13,872 nucleotides of DNA from Chloroflexota bacterium (GCA_024278015.1 JAJRUC010000192.1:1-13872); one strand, 5' to 3'; counted from the first letter of the stretch, positions 1 to 7,585 are shown. The notes: generated by a model not told the origin, from the sequence alone. Numbers and translations: made by a program.

Positions 1-1
1 C

Positions 2-475
2 ATCCGCAATGAAAAACCCGTGCCCATTGTGCCGATTCTTGTCGGCCCATTTTACCATTTCATCGGCAACGGGCAACGCCCCGCCGATGACGAGAGACTG
101 GCGGCAGTGATTTCCGCCGTTAAACAGGCGACCGCCGGCCGCAAAACACTGGTGGTTGCGTCGGGCGATTTGGCGCATCTCGGCCCCGCTTTTGACACCG
201 ACCCCGTTACGCCGGAAAAAAGGGTTGCGCTCAAACGGGATGATGACCGCATGCTGGCGCCCATCATCGCCGGAGATGCCGAAGGGTTTTTCGACATCAT
301 CCGCGCGGAACGGGGGGCGCGAAATGTGTGCGGCACGGCGCCGTTCTACCTTTCCCTGAAGATGATGGGCGATGTGCGCGGCGAACTCACCTCGTATGAT
401 TGTTGCCTGGCCGATGAAAATGAAACGTCGTTTGTGTCGGTGGCGGGGATGGTGTTCAACAGCGTGGGCGGCTGA
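2..475 (+). CDS. amrB: AmmeMemoRadiSam system protein B (MEMO family), 5'-truncated by window edge
   Basis: The frame is open from the window's left edge to the TGA at 473-475, giving the last 157 residues of a protein of about 260-300 aa, so the true start lies upstream. Visible family features are the strand-loop VASGDLAHLGP, the central CGTAPFYLSLKMM block, and a C-terminal SFVSVAGMVF strand. These match the MEMO fold, which is related to extradiol dioxygenases. In many bacteria and archaea the family is encoded with an AMMECR1 protein and a radical SAM enzyme (the AmmeMemoRadiSam set). The partners are not in this window; they could lie upstream. The exact reaction is uncertain: MEMO proteins bind metal, and a redox role has been proposed. 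A GTG at 20 could be read as a start, but in-frame residues before it (NEKPVPIVPILVGPF) fit the family, so it is internal. The family call is fairly sure. Confidence 0.82.
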   Translation: MRNEKPVPIVPILVGPFYHFIGNGQRPADDERLAAVISAVKQATAGRKTLVVASGDLAHLGPAFDTDPVTPEKRVALKRDDDRMLAPIIAGDAEGFFDIIRAERGARNVCGTAPFYLSLKMMGDVRGELTSYDCCLADENETSFVSVAGMVFNSVGG

Positions 476-508
476 CCATTGCCTGCGCCCGGTAGTGGAA
501 ACAGAAAT

Positions 509-578
509 TTAACCAACCCTCTTCCGTCGTCTACGACGACTCCCCTCCCCCTGTCAGGGGGAAGGTTGGGGAGGGGGC
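509..578 (+). repeat. G/C-rich hairpin repeat, copy 1, in lipase leader
   Basis: A C-rich left half (AACCCTCTTCC and CCCCTCCCCC) is followed by a CCCCCTGTCAGGGGG hairpin (547-561) and a G-rich right half GGAAGGTTGGGGAGGGGG. Its core is almost identical to the copy at 12397-12446. Inside the left half is a separate perfect hairpin, GTCGTC-TAC-GACGAC (526-540). The repeat ends about 23 nt before the lipase start codon, upstream of the Shine-Dalgarno. Confidence 0.8.
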
Positions 579-600
579 ATTTTTAAAGAGAGGAACTGAT

Positions 601-1290
601 ATGAACAAAGACGCGGCGATTTTGTACGCCAATATTTCCATGCTGGCTTACGGGATGTTGCCGGCAGTAGACGGGTTTCAGACGACGGCCCGCTTTGAAA
701 ACAAAGGTACCGATACCCAGGGCGTTTTTGGCCTGACCGGCGGCGATACCTTTGTCATCGCTTTCCGGGGGTCGGAGGAAACCGGCATTACCGACTGGAT
801 AACCGATTTGAAATTTGTGAAGCAGGTGTATCCCTACGATGGCGGTAATAAAAAAATCAAGGTGCATTATGGATTTATCGGGGCCTATAAATCTGTGCGG
901 GATGCGATTTTGGAGGCCGCCCGGAACACGCCTCATCCCAAAATAGTCTGCACCGGGCATAGCCTGGGGGCGGCCCTGGCTACGCTGGCCGCGCTGGATA
1001 TTCGCTACAACCTGCCGGAAAAGAGGGTTAGTTGTTACACTTTCGGCTCGCCGAAGGTGGGCAACAAGGACTTTGTGGCCTCGTATAACAGCCGGGTGCC
1101 GGATACCTTTCGCTTTGTCAACCGCGCCGATTTGATTCCGTCGCTGCCGCCGGGAGCGTTTCAGCATGTGGGCCAGTTGTTCCATTTGGGCGAAACAGCG
1201 GCGAAAAAAAGCCTGCGGGAAATTGCCCAAAGAATGGAAGACCACTTTCCCTATAAATATGTCGAGATGCTGAAAAAGGCGCTGGATTGA
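601..1290 (+). CDS. Class 3 lipase-like alpha/beta hydrolase
   Basis: A 229-aa protein with the fungal lipase-like (class 3) core. Strand FVIAFRGSEE (residues 51-60) carries the oxyanion region. The nucleophile elbow is GHSLG (119-123), with Ser121 followed by AALATLAAL. The Asp of the triad is probably Asp177 in VNRADLIPSLPP, and the His is probably His189 in FQHVG. The predicted role is hydrolysis of an ester, perhaps a glycerolipid; the substrate cannot be read from the sequence. No signal peptide or membrane segment is visible, so it is probably cytoplasmic or exported by another route. The ATG at 601 is preceded by AGAGAGGA (587-594) at good spacing. It lies 125 bp after the MEMO gene behind a G/C hairpin repeat and is followed by a MITE. 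No clear terminator is seen. Family confidence is high; physiological role is unknown. Confidence 0.88.
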   Translation: MNKDAAILYANISMLAYGMLPAVDGFQTTARFENKGTDTQGVFGLTGGDTFVIAFRGSEETGITDWITDLKFVKQVYPYDGGNKKIKVHYGFIGAYKSVRDAILEAARNTPHPKIVCTGHSLGAALATLAALDIRYNLPEKRVSCYTFGSPKVGNKDFVASYNSRVPDTFRFVNRADLIPSLPPGAFQHVGQLFHLGETAAKKSLREIAQRMEDHFPYKYVEMLKKALD

Positions 1291-1324
1291 ACTTCAGCAA
1301 AACAGACGGGGATTTTTCGATTTC

Positions 1325-1433
1325 AGGACTTACGCAGGTAGAAAAAACAGGCATCAAATTTTGCGAATTACCCGGGGTTTTTTATGTAAATCCGTGAAAT
1401 TCGATGCAGAATATGGCACGGTGCGTAAGTCCT
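1325..1433. mobile_element. 109-bp MITE with perfect 12-bp terminal inverted repeats
   Basis: The ends are AGGACTTACGCA (1325-1336) and its exact reverse complement TGCGTAAGTCCT (1422-1433). The interior also folds: GCATCAAATTTTGCG pairs imperfectly with GTGAAATTCGATGC, so the whole element can form one long hairpin. There is no transposase frame, which fits a non-autonomous element moved in trans. No convincing target-site duplication is seen. The right end overlaps the stop codon of serC (1432-1434, minus strand). Confidence 0.85.
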
Positions 1434-2529
1434 ATATTTGTACCTGGCCGTACTTTTGCTCAAAATCGGCCATAAAATCGACCAGCGCCTGCACCCCTTC
1501 GATGGGTTGGGCGTTGTAAATTGAGGCCCGAATCCCCCCCGTTGAGCGGTGGCCCTTGAGATTCACCAACCCGGCCCGGGCCGCGTCGGCTGCAAATTTC
1601 TCTTCCAGGGCGGCGTCGCCTCCATTAATGCGAAAAACCACGTTCATCAGCGAGCGGTCTTCAAGCGCTACCGGGCCGTGATAAAAGTCTGTGCCGTCGA
1701 TGGCCCGGTACAGCAAGCCCGCTTTGCGCTGATTGCGGCTTTCAATGGCCGACAGTCCGCCTTCCGCGGCCAGCCATTCCGTCACCAGGGCAACCATATA
1801 AATACCGTAGGTGGGCGGCGTGTTAAAGAGCGAGCGTTTGGCAATATGGGTGCGATAATCAAGCATGGTGGGCAGGCCGGCGGCGGCGCGTTCCGCCAAA
1901 TCCTTGCGGATGATAACAATTGTCACCCCCGCCGGGCCGATGTTCTTTTGCGCCCCGGCAAAAATCAGGCCGAATTGACTGACATCGATGGGCCGGGACA
2001 GAATATCCGATGACATATCGGCCACCAGGGGCACATCGCCCGTATCCGGAAAGGCGCGCCATTGCGTGCCGCGAATGGTGTTGTTGGAGGCGATATGCAC
2101 GTAAGAGGCGTCGGCGTTAAAAACGAGCCTGCCCGGAATACGGGTGAAGTCGTCCTCTTCGCCGGAGGCGGCCGGCCGGTACTCGGCCAGCTTCTGCAAC
2201 TCGCCGATGGCTTTGGCCGTCCACGCGCCGGTATGCACTACGTCTACCGGCCGGCCCGGCAGATACAGGTTCATCGGAATCATGGCAAATTGCAGGCTGG
2301 CCCCGCCCTGCAAAAAGAGGACGGCGTAATCAGCGGGGATGTTCATCAGCTTGCGCAGGCCGTTTTCGGCGCGGGTAATGATGCCGTCGAAAATGGGCGT
2401 GCGATGGCTCAACTCCATCACCGACATGCCGCAGCCTTCAAAATCGAGCATTTCAGCTTGCGCTTTTTGCAAAACGGGCCGGGGCAACACCGCCGGCCCG
2501 GCGCTAAAATTGTAAATTCTGTTAGTCAT
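1432..2529 (-). CDS. serC: Phosphoserine aminotransferase
   Basis: A 365-aa class V, PLP-dependent aminotransferase that converts 3-phosphohydroxypyruvate and glutamate to phosphoserine and 2-oxoglutarate in serine synthesis; it may also act in pyridoxal phosphate synthesis. Family hallmarks are the N-terminal NFSAGPAVLP, LSHRTPIFD, QGGASLQFAMIPMNL, VADMSSDILSRP with Asp171, and AGAQKNIGPAG with the PLP lysine Lys195. The C-terminal KGHRSTGGIRASIYNA is also typical. A longer frame reaches 2616, but the ATG at 2529 has a strong AGGGAGG (2540-2534) and begins exactly where the family begins; the extension would read through a repeat. The stop TAG takes its last two bases from the MITE end, so the final residues (about GQVQI) may not be ancestral. 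It follows the class V aminotransferase gene at 2674-3762 by 144 bp on the same strand. No serA or serB is in the window. Confidence 0.95.
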   Translation of the reverse strand: MTNRIYNFSAGPAVLPRPVLQKAQAEMLDFEGCGMSVMELSHRTPIFDGIITRAENGLRKLMNIPADYAVLFLQGGASLQFAMIPMNLYLPGRPVDVVHTGAWTAKAIGELQKLAEYRPAASGEEDDFTRIPGRLVFNADASYVHIASNNTIRGTQWRAFPDTGDVPLVADMSSDILSRPIDVSQFGLIFAGAQKNIGPAGVTIVIIRKDLAERAAAGLPTMLDYRTHIAKRSLFNTPPTYGIYMVALVTEWLAAEGGLSAIESRNQRKAGLLYRAIDGTDFYHGPVALEDRSLMNVVFRINGGDAALEEKFAADAARAGLVNLKGHRSTGGIRASIYNAQPIEGVQALVDFMADFEQKYGQVQI

Positions 2530-2548
2530 AATGCCTCCCTTGAAAATA

Positions 2549-2611
2549 CCCCGTCCCACCCTCTCCCTGTCAGGGGGACGCAAAGCGGTCGCCGCAGGCG
2601 GTGGGTGGGGG
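2549..2611 (-). repeat. G/C-rich hairpin repeat, copy 2, in serC leader
   Basis: A related but more diverged member of the family at 509-578 and 12397-12446. It shares the CCCTGTCAGGGGGA core (2566-2579) and has C-rich and G-rich flanks, with an inner GCGG-TCG-CCGC mini-hairpin (2585-2595). Read in the serC direction, it ends with GGACGGGG about 19 nt before the serC ATG, just ahead of the AGGGAGG ribosome binding site. Confidence 0.7.
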
Positions 2612-2673
2612 TTCATTAAATTTTATTCTCGTTGCTGAACCCCGGTTCGGTCAAACTCCGAAGAAAAGTGAAC

Positions 2674-3762
2674 TCAGGTTTCCAGTGCGGTTTTCAAAAC
2701 AGCTACAGCTTGCTCCATTAAAGCCATATCGGCTTGCGACCCCATATGCCCCAGCCGAAACACTTTTCCGGCCAGCGGGCCATAATTCCCGCCCACCACC
2801 AGCCCGCGCCGGCGCAGGCGGGCATCCAGTTCCGGCCAGGCAAGGCCCGGCGGCACGTTGACGGCTGTAACCGTGGGCGAGGGGATTGCTTGCGGGGCCG
2901 GGTACAGCGTCAGGCCCATCGCCGAAATTTGCTCCCGGCAAAAGGCGGCTACCTTTGCATGGCGGGCAAAGCAGGCCGATAGCCCTTCTTTCAGCAGCAG
3001 CCCGGCTCCGGCGTTGAGGGCGGCCACGCCGTGCCAGTGGGGAGTATACGGAAAATATTGCTTGTCCAGCGCCGTCCGAAAAGGCTTCAGGGCATCGTAG
3101 CCCACATAATCCACCTGCTCAATAATTTCCCAGGCGGCGGCGCTAACCGACAGGAAACTCATGTCGGGCGGCGCAGACAAACATTTTTGCGAGCCGCCCA
3201 AACACAGGTCAATACGCCACTCGTCGGCCAAAACGGGCGTACCCCCGGCGCCGGCCACTGCGTCCACGTAAAACAGGGGTACATGGTGGTGCGCCTTCAG
3301 ACGACCCAGCCCGGCCAGAGGGTTCAGCGTGCCGGAGGGCGTTTCGCAGTGGACGGCGGTAATCATTTTGGGCCGAAAATCGACAATCATGCGTTCCACG
3401 GCGGTCAGGTCGGCCAGGGTTTCGTTGCAGGCCAGGCCAATCGTTTTCACCTCCGCCCCAATCGAGCGGGCCATCTCGGCAATGCCGTAGCCGAACAGGC
3501 CGGTGGCTACGGCCAGCACCCGGTCGTCCGGCTGCAAGGCGCTTTTAAGGGCGCTCCACAGGGCCAGCATCCCTTCGCCGGTCTGGATGACCACCTGATT
3601 TCTGGTTCCCAGTATCAGCTTCAGGTTCGATTCGGTTTCGGCGTACAGGTCAAAAAATTCGGCTTCCATATCGCCGGAGCCGAAGTTTGTTTGGTACACG
3701 GCCAGCACCTCGGCGGGCACGCGGGTGGGGCCGGGAACCATCGGCAGGGGATATGTTTGCAT
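2674..3762 (-). CDS. Class V aminotransferase, alanine/serine-glyoxylate type
   Basis: A 362-aa PLP-dependent enzyme of the alanine-glyoxylate/serine-glyoxylate aminotransferase group. The opening PMVPGPTRVPAEVL is the usual family N-terminus. The cofactor region includes TGEGMLALWSAL (61-72), HCETPSGTLNPL (138-149), YVDAVAGAGG with Asp167, and GGSQKCLS with the PLP lysine Lys193. The C-terminal VFRLGHMG is also typical. It probably moves an amino group between serine or alanine and glyoxylate or pyruvate; the sequence alone does not fix the donor. The ATG at 3762 has AGGAGAG (3774-3768) 5 nt upstream. It starts 37 bp after the glycosidase stop, and a candidate extended -10 promoter overlaps that stop, so it may be transcribed on its own. 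serC lies downstream on the same strand, which suggests a shared role in serine/glycine supply. Confidence 0.92.
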   Translation of the reverse strand: MQTYPLPMVPGPTRVPAEVLAVYQTNFGSGDMEAEFFDLYAETESNLKLILGTRNQVVIQTGEGMLALWSALKSALQPDDRVLAVATGLFGYGIAEMARSIGAEVKTIGLACNETLADLTAVERMIVDFRPKMITAVHCETPSGTLNPLAGLGRLKAHHHVPLFYVDAVAGAGGTPVLADEWRIDLCLGGSQKCLSAPPDMSFLSVSAAAWEIIEQVDYVGYDALKPFRTALDKQYFPYTPHWHGVAALNAGAGLLLKEGLSACFARHAKVAAFCREQISAMGLTLYPAPQAIPSPTVTAVNVPPGLAWPELDARLRRRGLVVGGNYGPLAGKVFRLGHMGSQADMALMEQAVAVLKTALET

Positions 3763-3799
3763 GGCATCTCTCCTTCATTTGCAAACAAACAGGATGCGC

Positions 3800-5761
3800 T
3801 TATTGTATCATATCCCCTTGTTTTGGCGAATTGGAGCGCAAGCCGGCATCCGCCTGCCCTTCCCGATAGCGGCGCAAGGCAGTGTAGGCCGGGCGAGGGG
3901 TTCTGTCCGGGTTGAGGATGGCGTACCAGCGCATTTGCTCGGCGGCGGGGTACCAGGGGGCCATGCTAAAATCCAGATTAAACAGATAGGCCGCCCGCAC
4001 CCAGGGCCAGTCGGTTTCAATTTTCTCATACGCCCGTCGGATGTATTGCGCCTGTTCAAGCTGGCTGACGCCCCGGTTGTGATATTCCCCCAAATCCCAA
4101 TGGGTGACGATGTTCCAGCCCATTTCGGTAATCCACACCGCTGAGGCCGCATCGCCGAAGCGTTCCATCACCCGGCGTTGTTCGGCCACCCGCCCGAAGG
4201 TGATGGCGTTGGGCCGGCGGTCATCCGGCGAGAGGCCATAGGTGTAAATGTGGCTGCCCAGCGCATCAAAATAGCCTTTGGCTCCGGCCCGATACATGCC
4301 TTCGATAAAGGCCAGGTCGCCCAGCGTATCGGGCGGGTTGCCGTCGCCGGTGGGGGCCGGCCCGGCGCTGATAACCAGGGCGGCGGGGTCGGCGGCTTTA
4401 ATGGCCCGGCAGGCCGCTTTCAGCAGGGCCGTGTATTCTGCCGGGGAGGGGGAGCGATAGCCCCACTCGTAATTGAGGTTCGGTTCGTTCCAGATTTCGT
4501 AGGCTGCCACCCGGCCCCGGTAGCGACGGGCCAGGGCCGTCAAAAAGCGGGCAAAGTCATCGGCCTGGGTGGGGGGATGGCTCTCCACCGTATCCGGCGG
4601 GCGCGCCCAGCCGGGCGAACCGTGGACGCGCAGCAGCGTTGTTGCCCCGGCCCCTTCCGCCGCCCGCAAAACGTTATCGGGGTCCACCCACCGAAATTCG
4701 CCGGGCGCGGGTTCAACCGTGGCCCAATTGATGTAACCCTTGATGGCGTTGAAGTGAATATCCTGAATGAGATAGGCCGTACTCAAATCGGCCAGATTAA
4801 CGCCATAGCCAAACAAGGAATTGACGGCGACGGCGCGCGGCGGCCGGGCGGCGAGCCACCGCTGACCGGCGGTGGGGCTGAAATCGCTGCGCGGATTCAA
4901 GGCCGGAAAATCGTCCCAGGCCGGGCCGGTGGTCAATTGATAAAGTTGCCTGCCTGCCACATTCAAAGCCATTACATTGTGAGCGCCCTCTTTTCTGCCG
5001 GTAAAAAAAAGCCATTGCCCGTCTGCCGACCAACTGAGCGAGCCAAGCCAACGGTTAGCGGTATACAGCGTTTCGAGCCTGCCGGTACTCAAATTCAGGG
5101 TATACAGGCTGATGGCCCGGCGGTCTTGCCAACCCACAAAGGCGATAGCCGCGCCGGCGGGGCTGAAAACCGGGTTTGTGCCGCTTAACCCGTCTGGCAG
5201 CAAGGGGGTTATCGTGTCCGGCGCGTCTATATCAAGCCGGTAAATTTGCTCCCGGCCATTGATGATGGCCGCAAAGGCGATGCTGTTGCCCCCCGGCGAC
5301 CAGCTTGGCAGTTTGTCCGGCCATGTGTTGCGGGTCAGTTGCCGGGCCGGGCCGCCGACAATGGTTTGCGTAAATAATTCGGCGTCGCCGTCCCGCTCCG
5401 AGACAAAGACAATCTGCCTGCCGTCCGGCGACCAGGCGGGCGAGTAGTCCCAGGCCGGGTTTGCGGTCAGGTTGCGCGGCTGCGCGCCGTCGGCGGCCAT
5501 CAGCCAAATGTCGGCCTGGCCGGCAGCGTGGCCGGTGAAGGCCAGCCGGCGGCCGTCGGGCGACCAGCGCGGCGACCATTCGCCGCCGGGGGAGCGGGTC
5601 AGGTTGGTCAGCCGGCCCCGGCCGTCGAGGATGAAAATATCGCCGTTGCCGCTTCTGTCTGAGGCAAAGGCCAGTTTTTGCGGGGCAGCCGGCGGGTATC
5701 CGGGCAGCAGGCTCAAGCCCAGCAGGGCTATCAAGGCCGGCATTATCGATGATTTTTGCAT
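3800..5761 (-). CDS. Secreted TolB-like beta-propeller fused to a clan GH-A glycoside hydrolase-like domain
   Basis: 653 aa. Residues 1 to about 27 look like a Sec signal (MQKSSIMPALIALLGLSLLPG, then PAAPQ) without a lipobox cysteine. Residues 30-290 hold PD40/WD40-like blades marked by SPDG, SPDG, SPGG, SPAG and SADG (at 67, 111, 155, 200, 245), repeating every 44-45 residues as in TolB-type propellers. Residues 310-635 look like a TIM-barrel glycosidase of clan GH-A (GH39/GH5-like). YEIWNEPN places the acid/base at Glu426, and VWITEMGWN places the nucleophile at Glu546. Both catalytic glutamates are present, so activity is plausible; the sugar substrate is unknown. The ATG at 5761 was chosen over an in-frame ATG at 5779 because a good promoter (-10 at 5773-5768) would start RNA at 5761, upstream of neither a Shine-Dalgarno nor the longer start. 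It heads a minus-strand run with two aminotransferases that have no obvious functional link. Confidence 0.85.
   Translation of the reverse strand: MQKSSIMPALIALLGLSLLPGYPPAAPQKLAFASDRSGNGDIFILDGRGRLTNLTRSPGGEWSPRWSPDGRRLAFTGHAAGQADIWLMAADGAQPRNLTANPAWDYSPAWSPDGRQIVFVSERDGDAELFTQTIVGGPARQLTRNTWPDKLPSWSPGGNSIAFAAIINGREQIYRLDIDAPDTITPLLPDGLSGTNPVFSPAGAAIAFVGWQDRRAISLYTLNLSTGRLETLYTANRWLGSLSWSADGQWLFFTGRKEGAHNVMALNVAGRQLYQLTTGPAWDDFPALNPRSDFSPTAGQRWLAARPPRAVAVNSLFGYGVNLADLSTAYLIQDIHFNAIKGYINWATVEPAPGEFRWVDPDNVLRAAEGAGATTLLRVHGSPGWARPPDTVESHPPTQADDFARFLTALARRYRGRVAAYEIWNEPNLNYEWGYRSPSPAEYTALLKAACRAIKAADPAALVISAGPAPTGDGNPPDTLGDLAFIEGMYRAGAKGYFDALGSHIYTYGLSPDDRRPNAITFGRVAEQRRVMERFGDAASAVWITEMGWNIVTHWDLGEYHNRGVSQLEQAQYIRRAYEKIETDWPWVRAAYLFNLDFSMAPWYPAAEQMRWYAILNPDRTPRPAYTALRRYREGQADAGLRSNSPKQGDMIQ
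3802..3830 (-). promoter_or_regulatory. Candidate promoter of the class V aminotransferase gene
   Basis: On the minus strand, TGA-TACAAT (-10 at 3807-3802 with the TGn extension) lies 17 nt downstream of a weak TTCGCC. This places the start of transcription near 3795 and gives a 33-nt leader with AGGAGAG. The -10 overlaps the stop codon of the upstream glycosidase gene. This is a motif-based call only. Confidence 0.4.
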
Positions 5762-5767
5762 AGCGCC

Positions 5768-5796
5768 ACTATAGCACATTCAAAATACGGGGGCAA
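5768..5796 (-). promoter_or_regulatory. Candidate sigma-70-type promoter giving a leaderless glycosidase mRNA
   Basis: On the minus strand, TTGCCC (5796-5791) is followed by a 17-nt spacer and TATAGT (5773-5768), with a TGC extended -10 just before it. Standard spacing puts the first transcribed base at 5761, the A of the ATG. No Shine-Dalgarno is present before that ATG. Confidence 0.55.
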
Positions 5797-5847
5797 TTGG
5801 TGGCGGAAGATCTCGTGTTGGAAGCGTGACCGACCAGGTTCACCGAC

Positions 5848-5884
5848 AATTGTCATAAGTATATGCGAATTGTCATAAAAGTAT
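5848..5884 (+). promoter_or_regulatory. Tandem direct repeats, candidate activator site upstream of the histidine kinase
   Basis: AATTGTCATAAGTAT (5848-5862) recurs as AATTGTCATAAAAGTAT (5868-5884), starting 20 bp later, or about two DNA turns. Relative to the predicted transcription start near 5932, the repeats are centred around -77 and -56, a usual place for an activator such as an OmpR-family regulator. The binding protein is unknown. Confidence 0.5.
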
Positions 5885-5900
5885 CAGGCAAAAATAATGT

Positions 5901-5925
5901 CCTGAATCAGGTTTTGTGATATAGT
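5901..5925 (+). promoter_or_regulatory. Candidate histidine kinase promoter with overlapping palindrome
   Basis: TGA-TATAGT (-10 at 5920-5925 with TGn extension) has no good -35. The perfect palindrome CCTGA-A-TCAGG (5901-5911) sits where the -35/spacer would be, and another TCAGG lies at 5884-5888. The transcription start would be near 5932, giving a 24-nt leader with AAGGAAGGA. The weak -35 plus upstream repeats suggests activator-dependent transcription. Confidence 0.45.
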
Positions 5926-5955
5926 ATAAGGAACATTTTGAAGGAAGGAATTTTT

Positions 5956-7557
5956 ATGCCGCCGGCTTCACCTGAAGACAGAATCAATTATTTGTTGGCC
6001 CAGGAGCAAAAAAATCGGCTGCTGGCCGAAACATTGCGCGATATTACCCTGTTGCCGGCTTCTCATCATACTGACCAGACCATTTTCGCTGAATTGTTGC
6101 GTCAGGTTAAGCGGATTGTGTCTTATTCTACGGCAAACGTGATGGCGTTGAAAGCGGATGTGCTGACCCCCGTGGAATGGAACGGCTACGAGGCGCGCGG
6201 TATGAAAGAGGTTATCACGCAGTTGCGCCAACCGCTTTTCGACTACCCCCTCGACGCGGTTGCCGTCAACACCCGCCGGCCGGTCATTGTTTCCGACACC
6301 CGCCTGGCCCCCGAATGGGTGGTGGTTCCCGGCGCAGAGTGGATACGGGCCTATGTGTCCATGCCGATATTTTTGCAGGACGAGGTTTTTGCCCTGCTAC
6401 GGCTGGATAGCGACACCCCCGGAACCTACACTCAGGCAGCCATGCTCCATTTGCAATCGTTGGCCAATGTCGCTGCCGTGGCCCTGGAAAACGCCCGCTT
6501 GCATAAAGCGTTGCGCCGCAATCAGGCCCGTTTGCAAGCCTTTTTAGATGCCTCGCCTGATATGTCGTTTCGGATTACCGCCGGGGGGGTGGCGGTTGAT
6601 TATTATGTTGATGATGAGGAGATGTTGATTGTGCCGCCCAACCGGTTTCTGGGCAAGCATATCAGCGAATTTCTGCCCGCCGATGTGGTCGATTGCCTGC
6701 TGCCGGCCATTGCCGCCGCCATTAAAACGGGCAAGCCCCAGCGGGTTGAATATGTCCTGCCCAAGAAAATGGGCCTGATTCATTACGAGACAATCATCAC
6801 CGCCAGCGCCGATGACGAGGTGCTGCTGGTTGAGCGCGATGTGACAGACCGTAAACAGGCCGAAATGCAGGGCGCCCGCGCCGAGCGTTTGGCCGCCTTG
6901 GGCCGGCTTTCGGCCAGTTTGGCCCACGAAATTAACAACCCGATGCAAGCAATTCAGGTTTATCTGGAGCTTGTTCTGGATTTTGAGCTTGAAGAATCGG
7001 AGAAGACAAAGTATTTGCAAATTATCCGCGCCGAAATCGGGAACCTGTCGCACACCTCCAAACGGATATTGAACTTTGCCCGCGCCGGCGAGGAAGCGGT
7101 CAAACTGGTTTCGCCGCAAGACCTGGTGCAAAATACGCTCCTTTTGCTCAATGAACGATTGTGCAAAAACCGTATTCGGGTGATGACCGATTTTCAGGAT
7201 GTGCCGCCGGTGTGGATTGCCCCGGAACACCTGATGCAGATTTTTGTGAATATCGCCATCAATGCCATAGAGGCAGTGGAAGCTGAAGAAACTCCCGGCA
7301 CGTTGGCAATTTCCATCGCGCTTGAGCAGGATGACGTTCACATTACCTTTGTCAACAATGGCCCGGCAATTTCAAATGATACCCTGGCCCATGTTTTTGA
7401 TCCGTTTTTTACCACCAAAAACGATGGCACCGGCCTGGGATTGTGGGTCAGTTATAATCTGGCGCGTCAGTACGACGGGAATATTTTGATTAATAATTCG
7501 GCAGCCGGTCATGCCGTGGCCGTTGACGTTATGTTGCCTGCGGCCCGCGGGCCGTAA
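5956..7557 (+). CDS. Soluble GAF-PAS sensor histidine kinase
   Basis: 533 aa, with no membrane segment, so it should sense an internal signal. A GAF-like domain spans about 35-185 (ends LQSLANVAAVALENARLH) and a PAS-like domain about 195-300 (FLDASPDMSFRI through LLVERDVTDRKQAE). The H-box is LGRLSASLAHEINNPMQAIQ with the phosphorylated His324. The kinase core has an N-box (FVNIAINAIEAVE, about 430-442), an F-box DPFFTTK, and the G2 loop GTGLGLW (491-497). It should autophosphorylate and pass phosphate to the adjacent regulator at 7632. The HEINNP type is often seen with NtrC-like partners, but here the neighbour is OmpR-like. A TTG at 5938 would extend the frame; the ATG at 5956 is preferred because AAGGAAGGA (5941-5949) lies 6 nt before it. 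The signal bound by GAF or PAS cannot be told. Confidence 0.92.
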   Translation: MPPASPEDRINYLLAQEQKNRLLAETLRDITLLPASHHTDQTIFAELLRQVKRIVSYSTANVMALKADVLTPVEWNGYEARGMKEVITQLRQPLFDYPLDAVAVNTRRPVIVSDTRLAPEWVVVPGAEWIRAYVSMPIFLQDEVFALLRLDSDTPGTYTQAAMLHLQSLANVAAVALENARLHKALRRNQARLQAFLDASPDMSFRITAGGVAVDYYVDDEEMLIVPPNRFLGKHISEFLPADVVDCLLPAIAAAIKTGKPQRVEYVLPKKMGLIHYETIITASADDEVLLVERDVTDRKQAEMQGARAERLAALGRLSASLAHEINNPMQAIQVYLELVLDFELEESEKTKYLQIIRAEIGNLSHTSKRILNFARAGEEAVKLVSPQDLVQNTLLLLNERLCKNRIRVMTDFQDVPPVWIAPEHLMQIFVNIAINAIEAVEAEETPGTLAISIALEQDDVHITFVNNGPAISNDTLAHVFDPFFTTKNDGTGLGLWVSYNLARQYDGNILINNSAAGHAVAVDVMLPAARGP

Positions 7558-7585
7558 CAGGGCAAATGCTCATTCGCAGAGAATA

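Noticed and set aside
20..475. GTG at 20 as the MEMO gene start
   Set aside because: The frame is open to the window edge and residues before it fit the family, so the gene is truncated, not short.
3031..3915. Long plus-strand open frame opposite the class V aminotransferase
   Set aside because: It is rich in Gly, Gln and His with no family motifs and lies wholly opposite clearly conserved genes; it reflects GC-rich antisense codon bias.
4178..5188. Plus-strand open frame of 336 codons opposite the glycosidase
   Set aside because: Low-complexity Gly/Ala/Arg composition, no ribosome binding site, and the opposite strand encodes recognisable propeller and barrel motifs.
7541..7554. Perfect palindrome CGGCCCGCGGGCCG at the end of the kinase gene
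   Set aside because: It has no loop and no T-run and lies within the coding sequence; such palindromes are expected in GC-rich codons.
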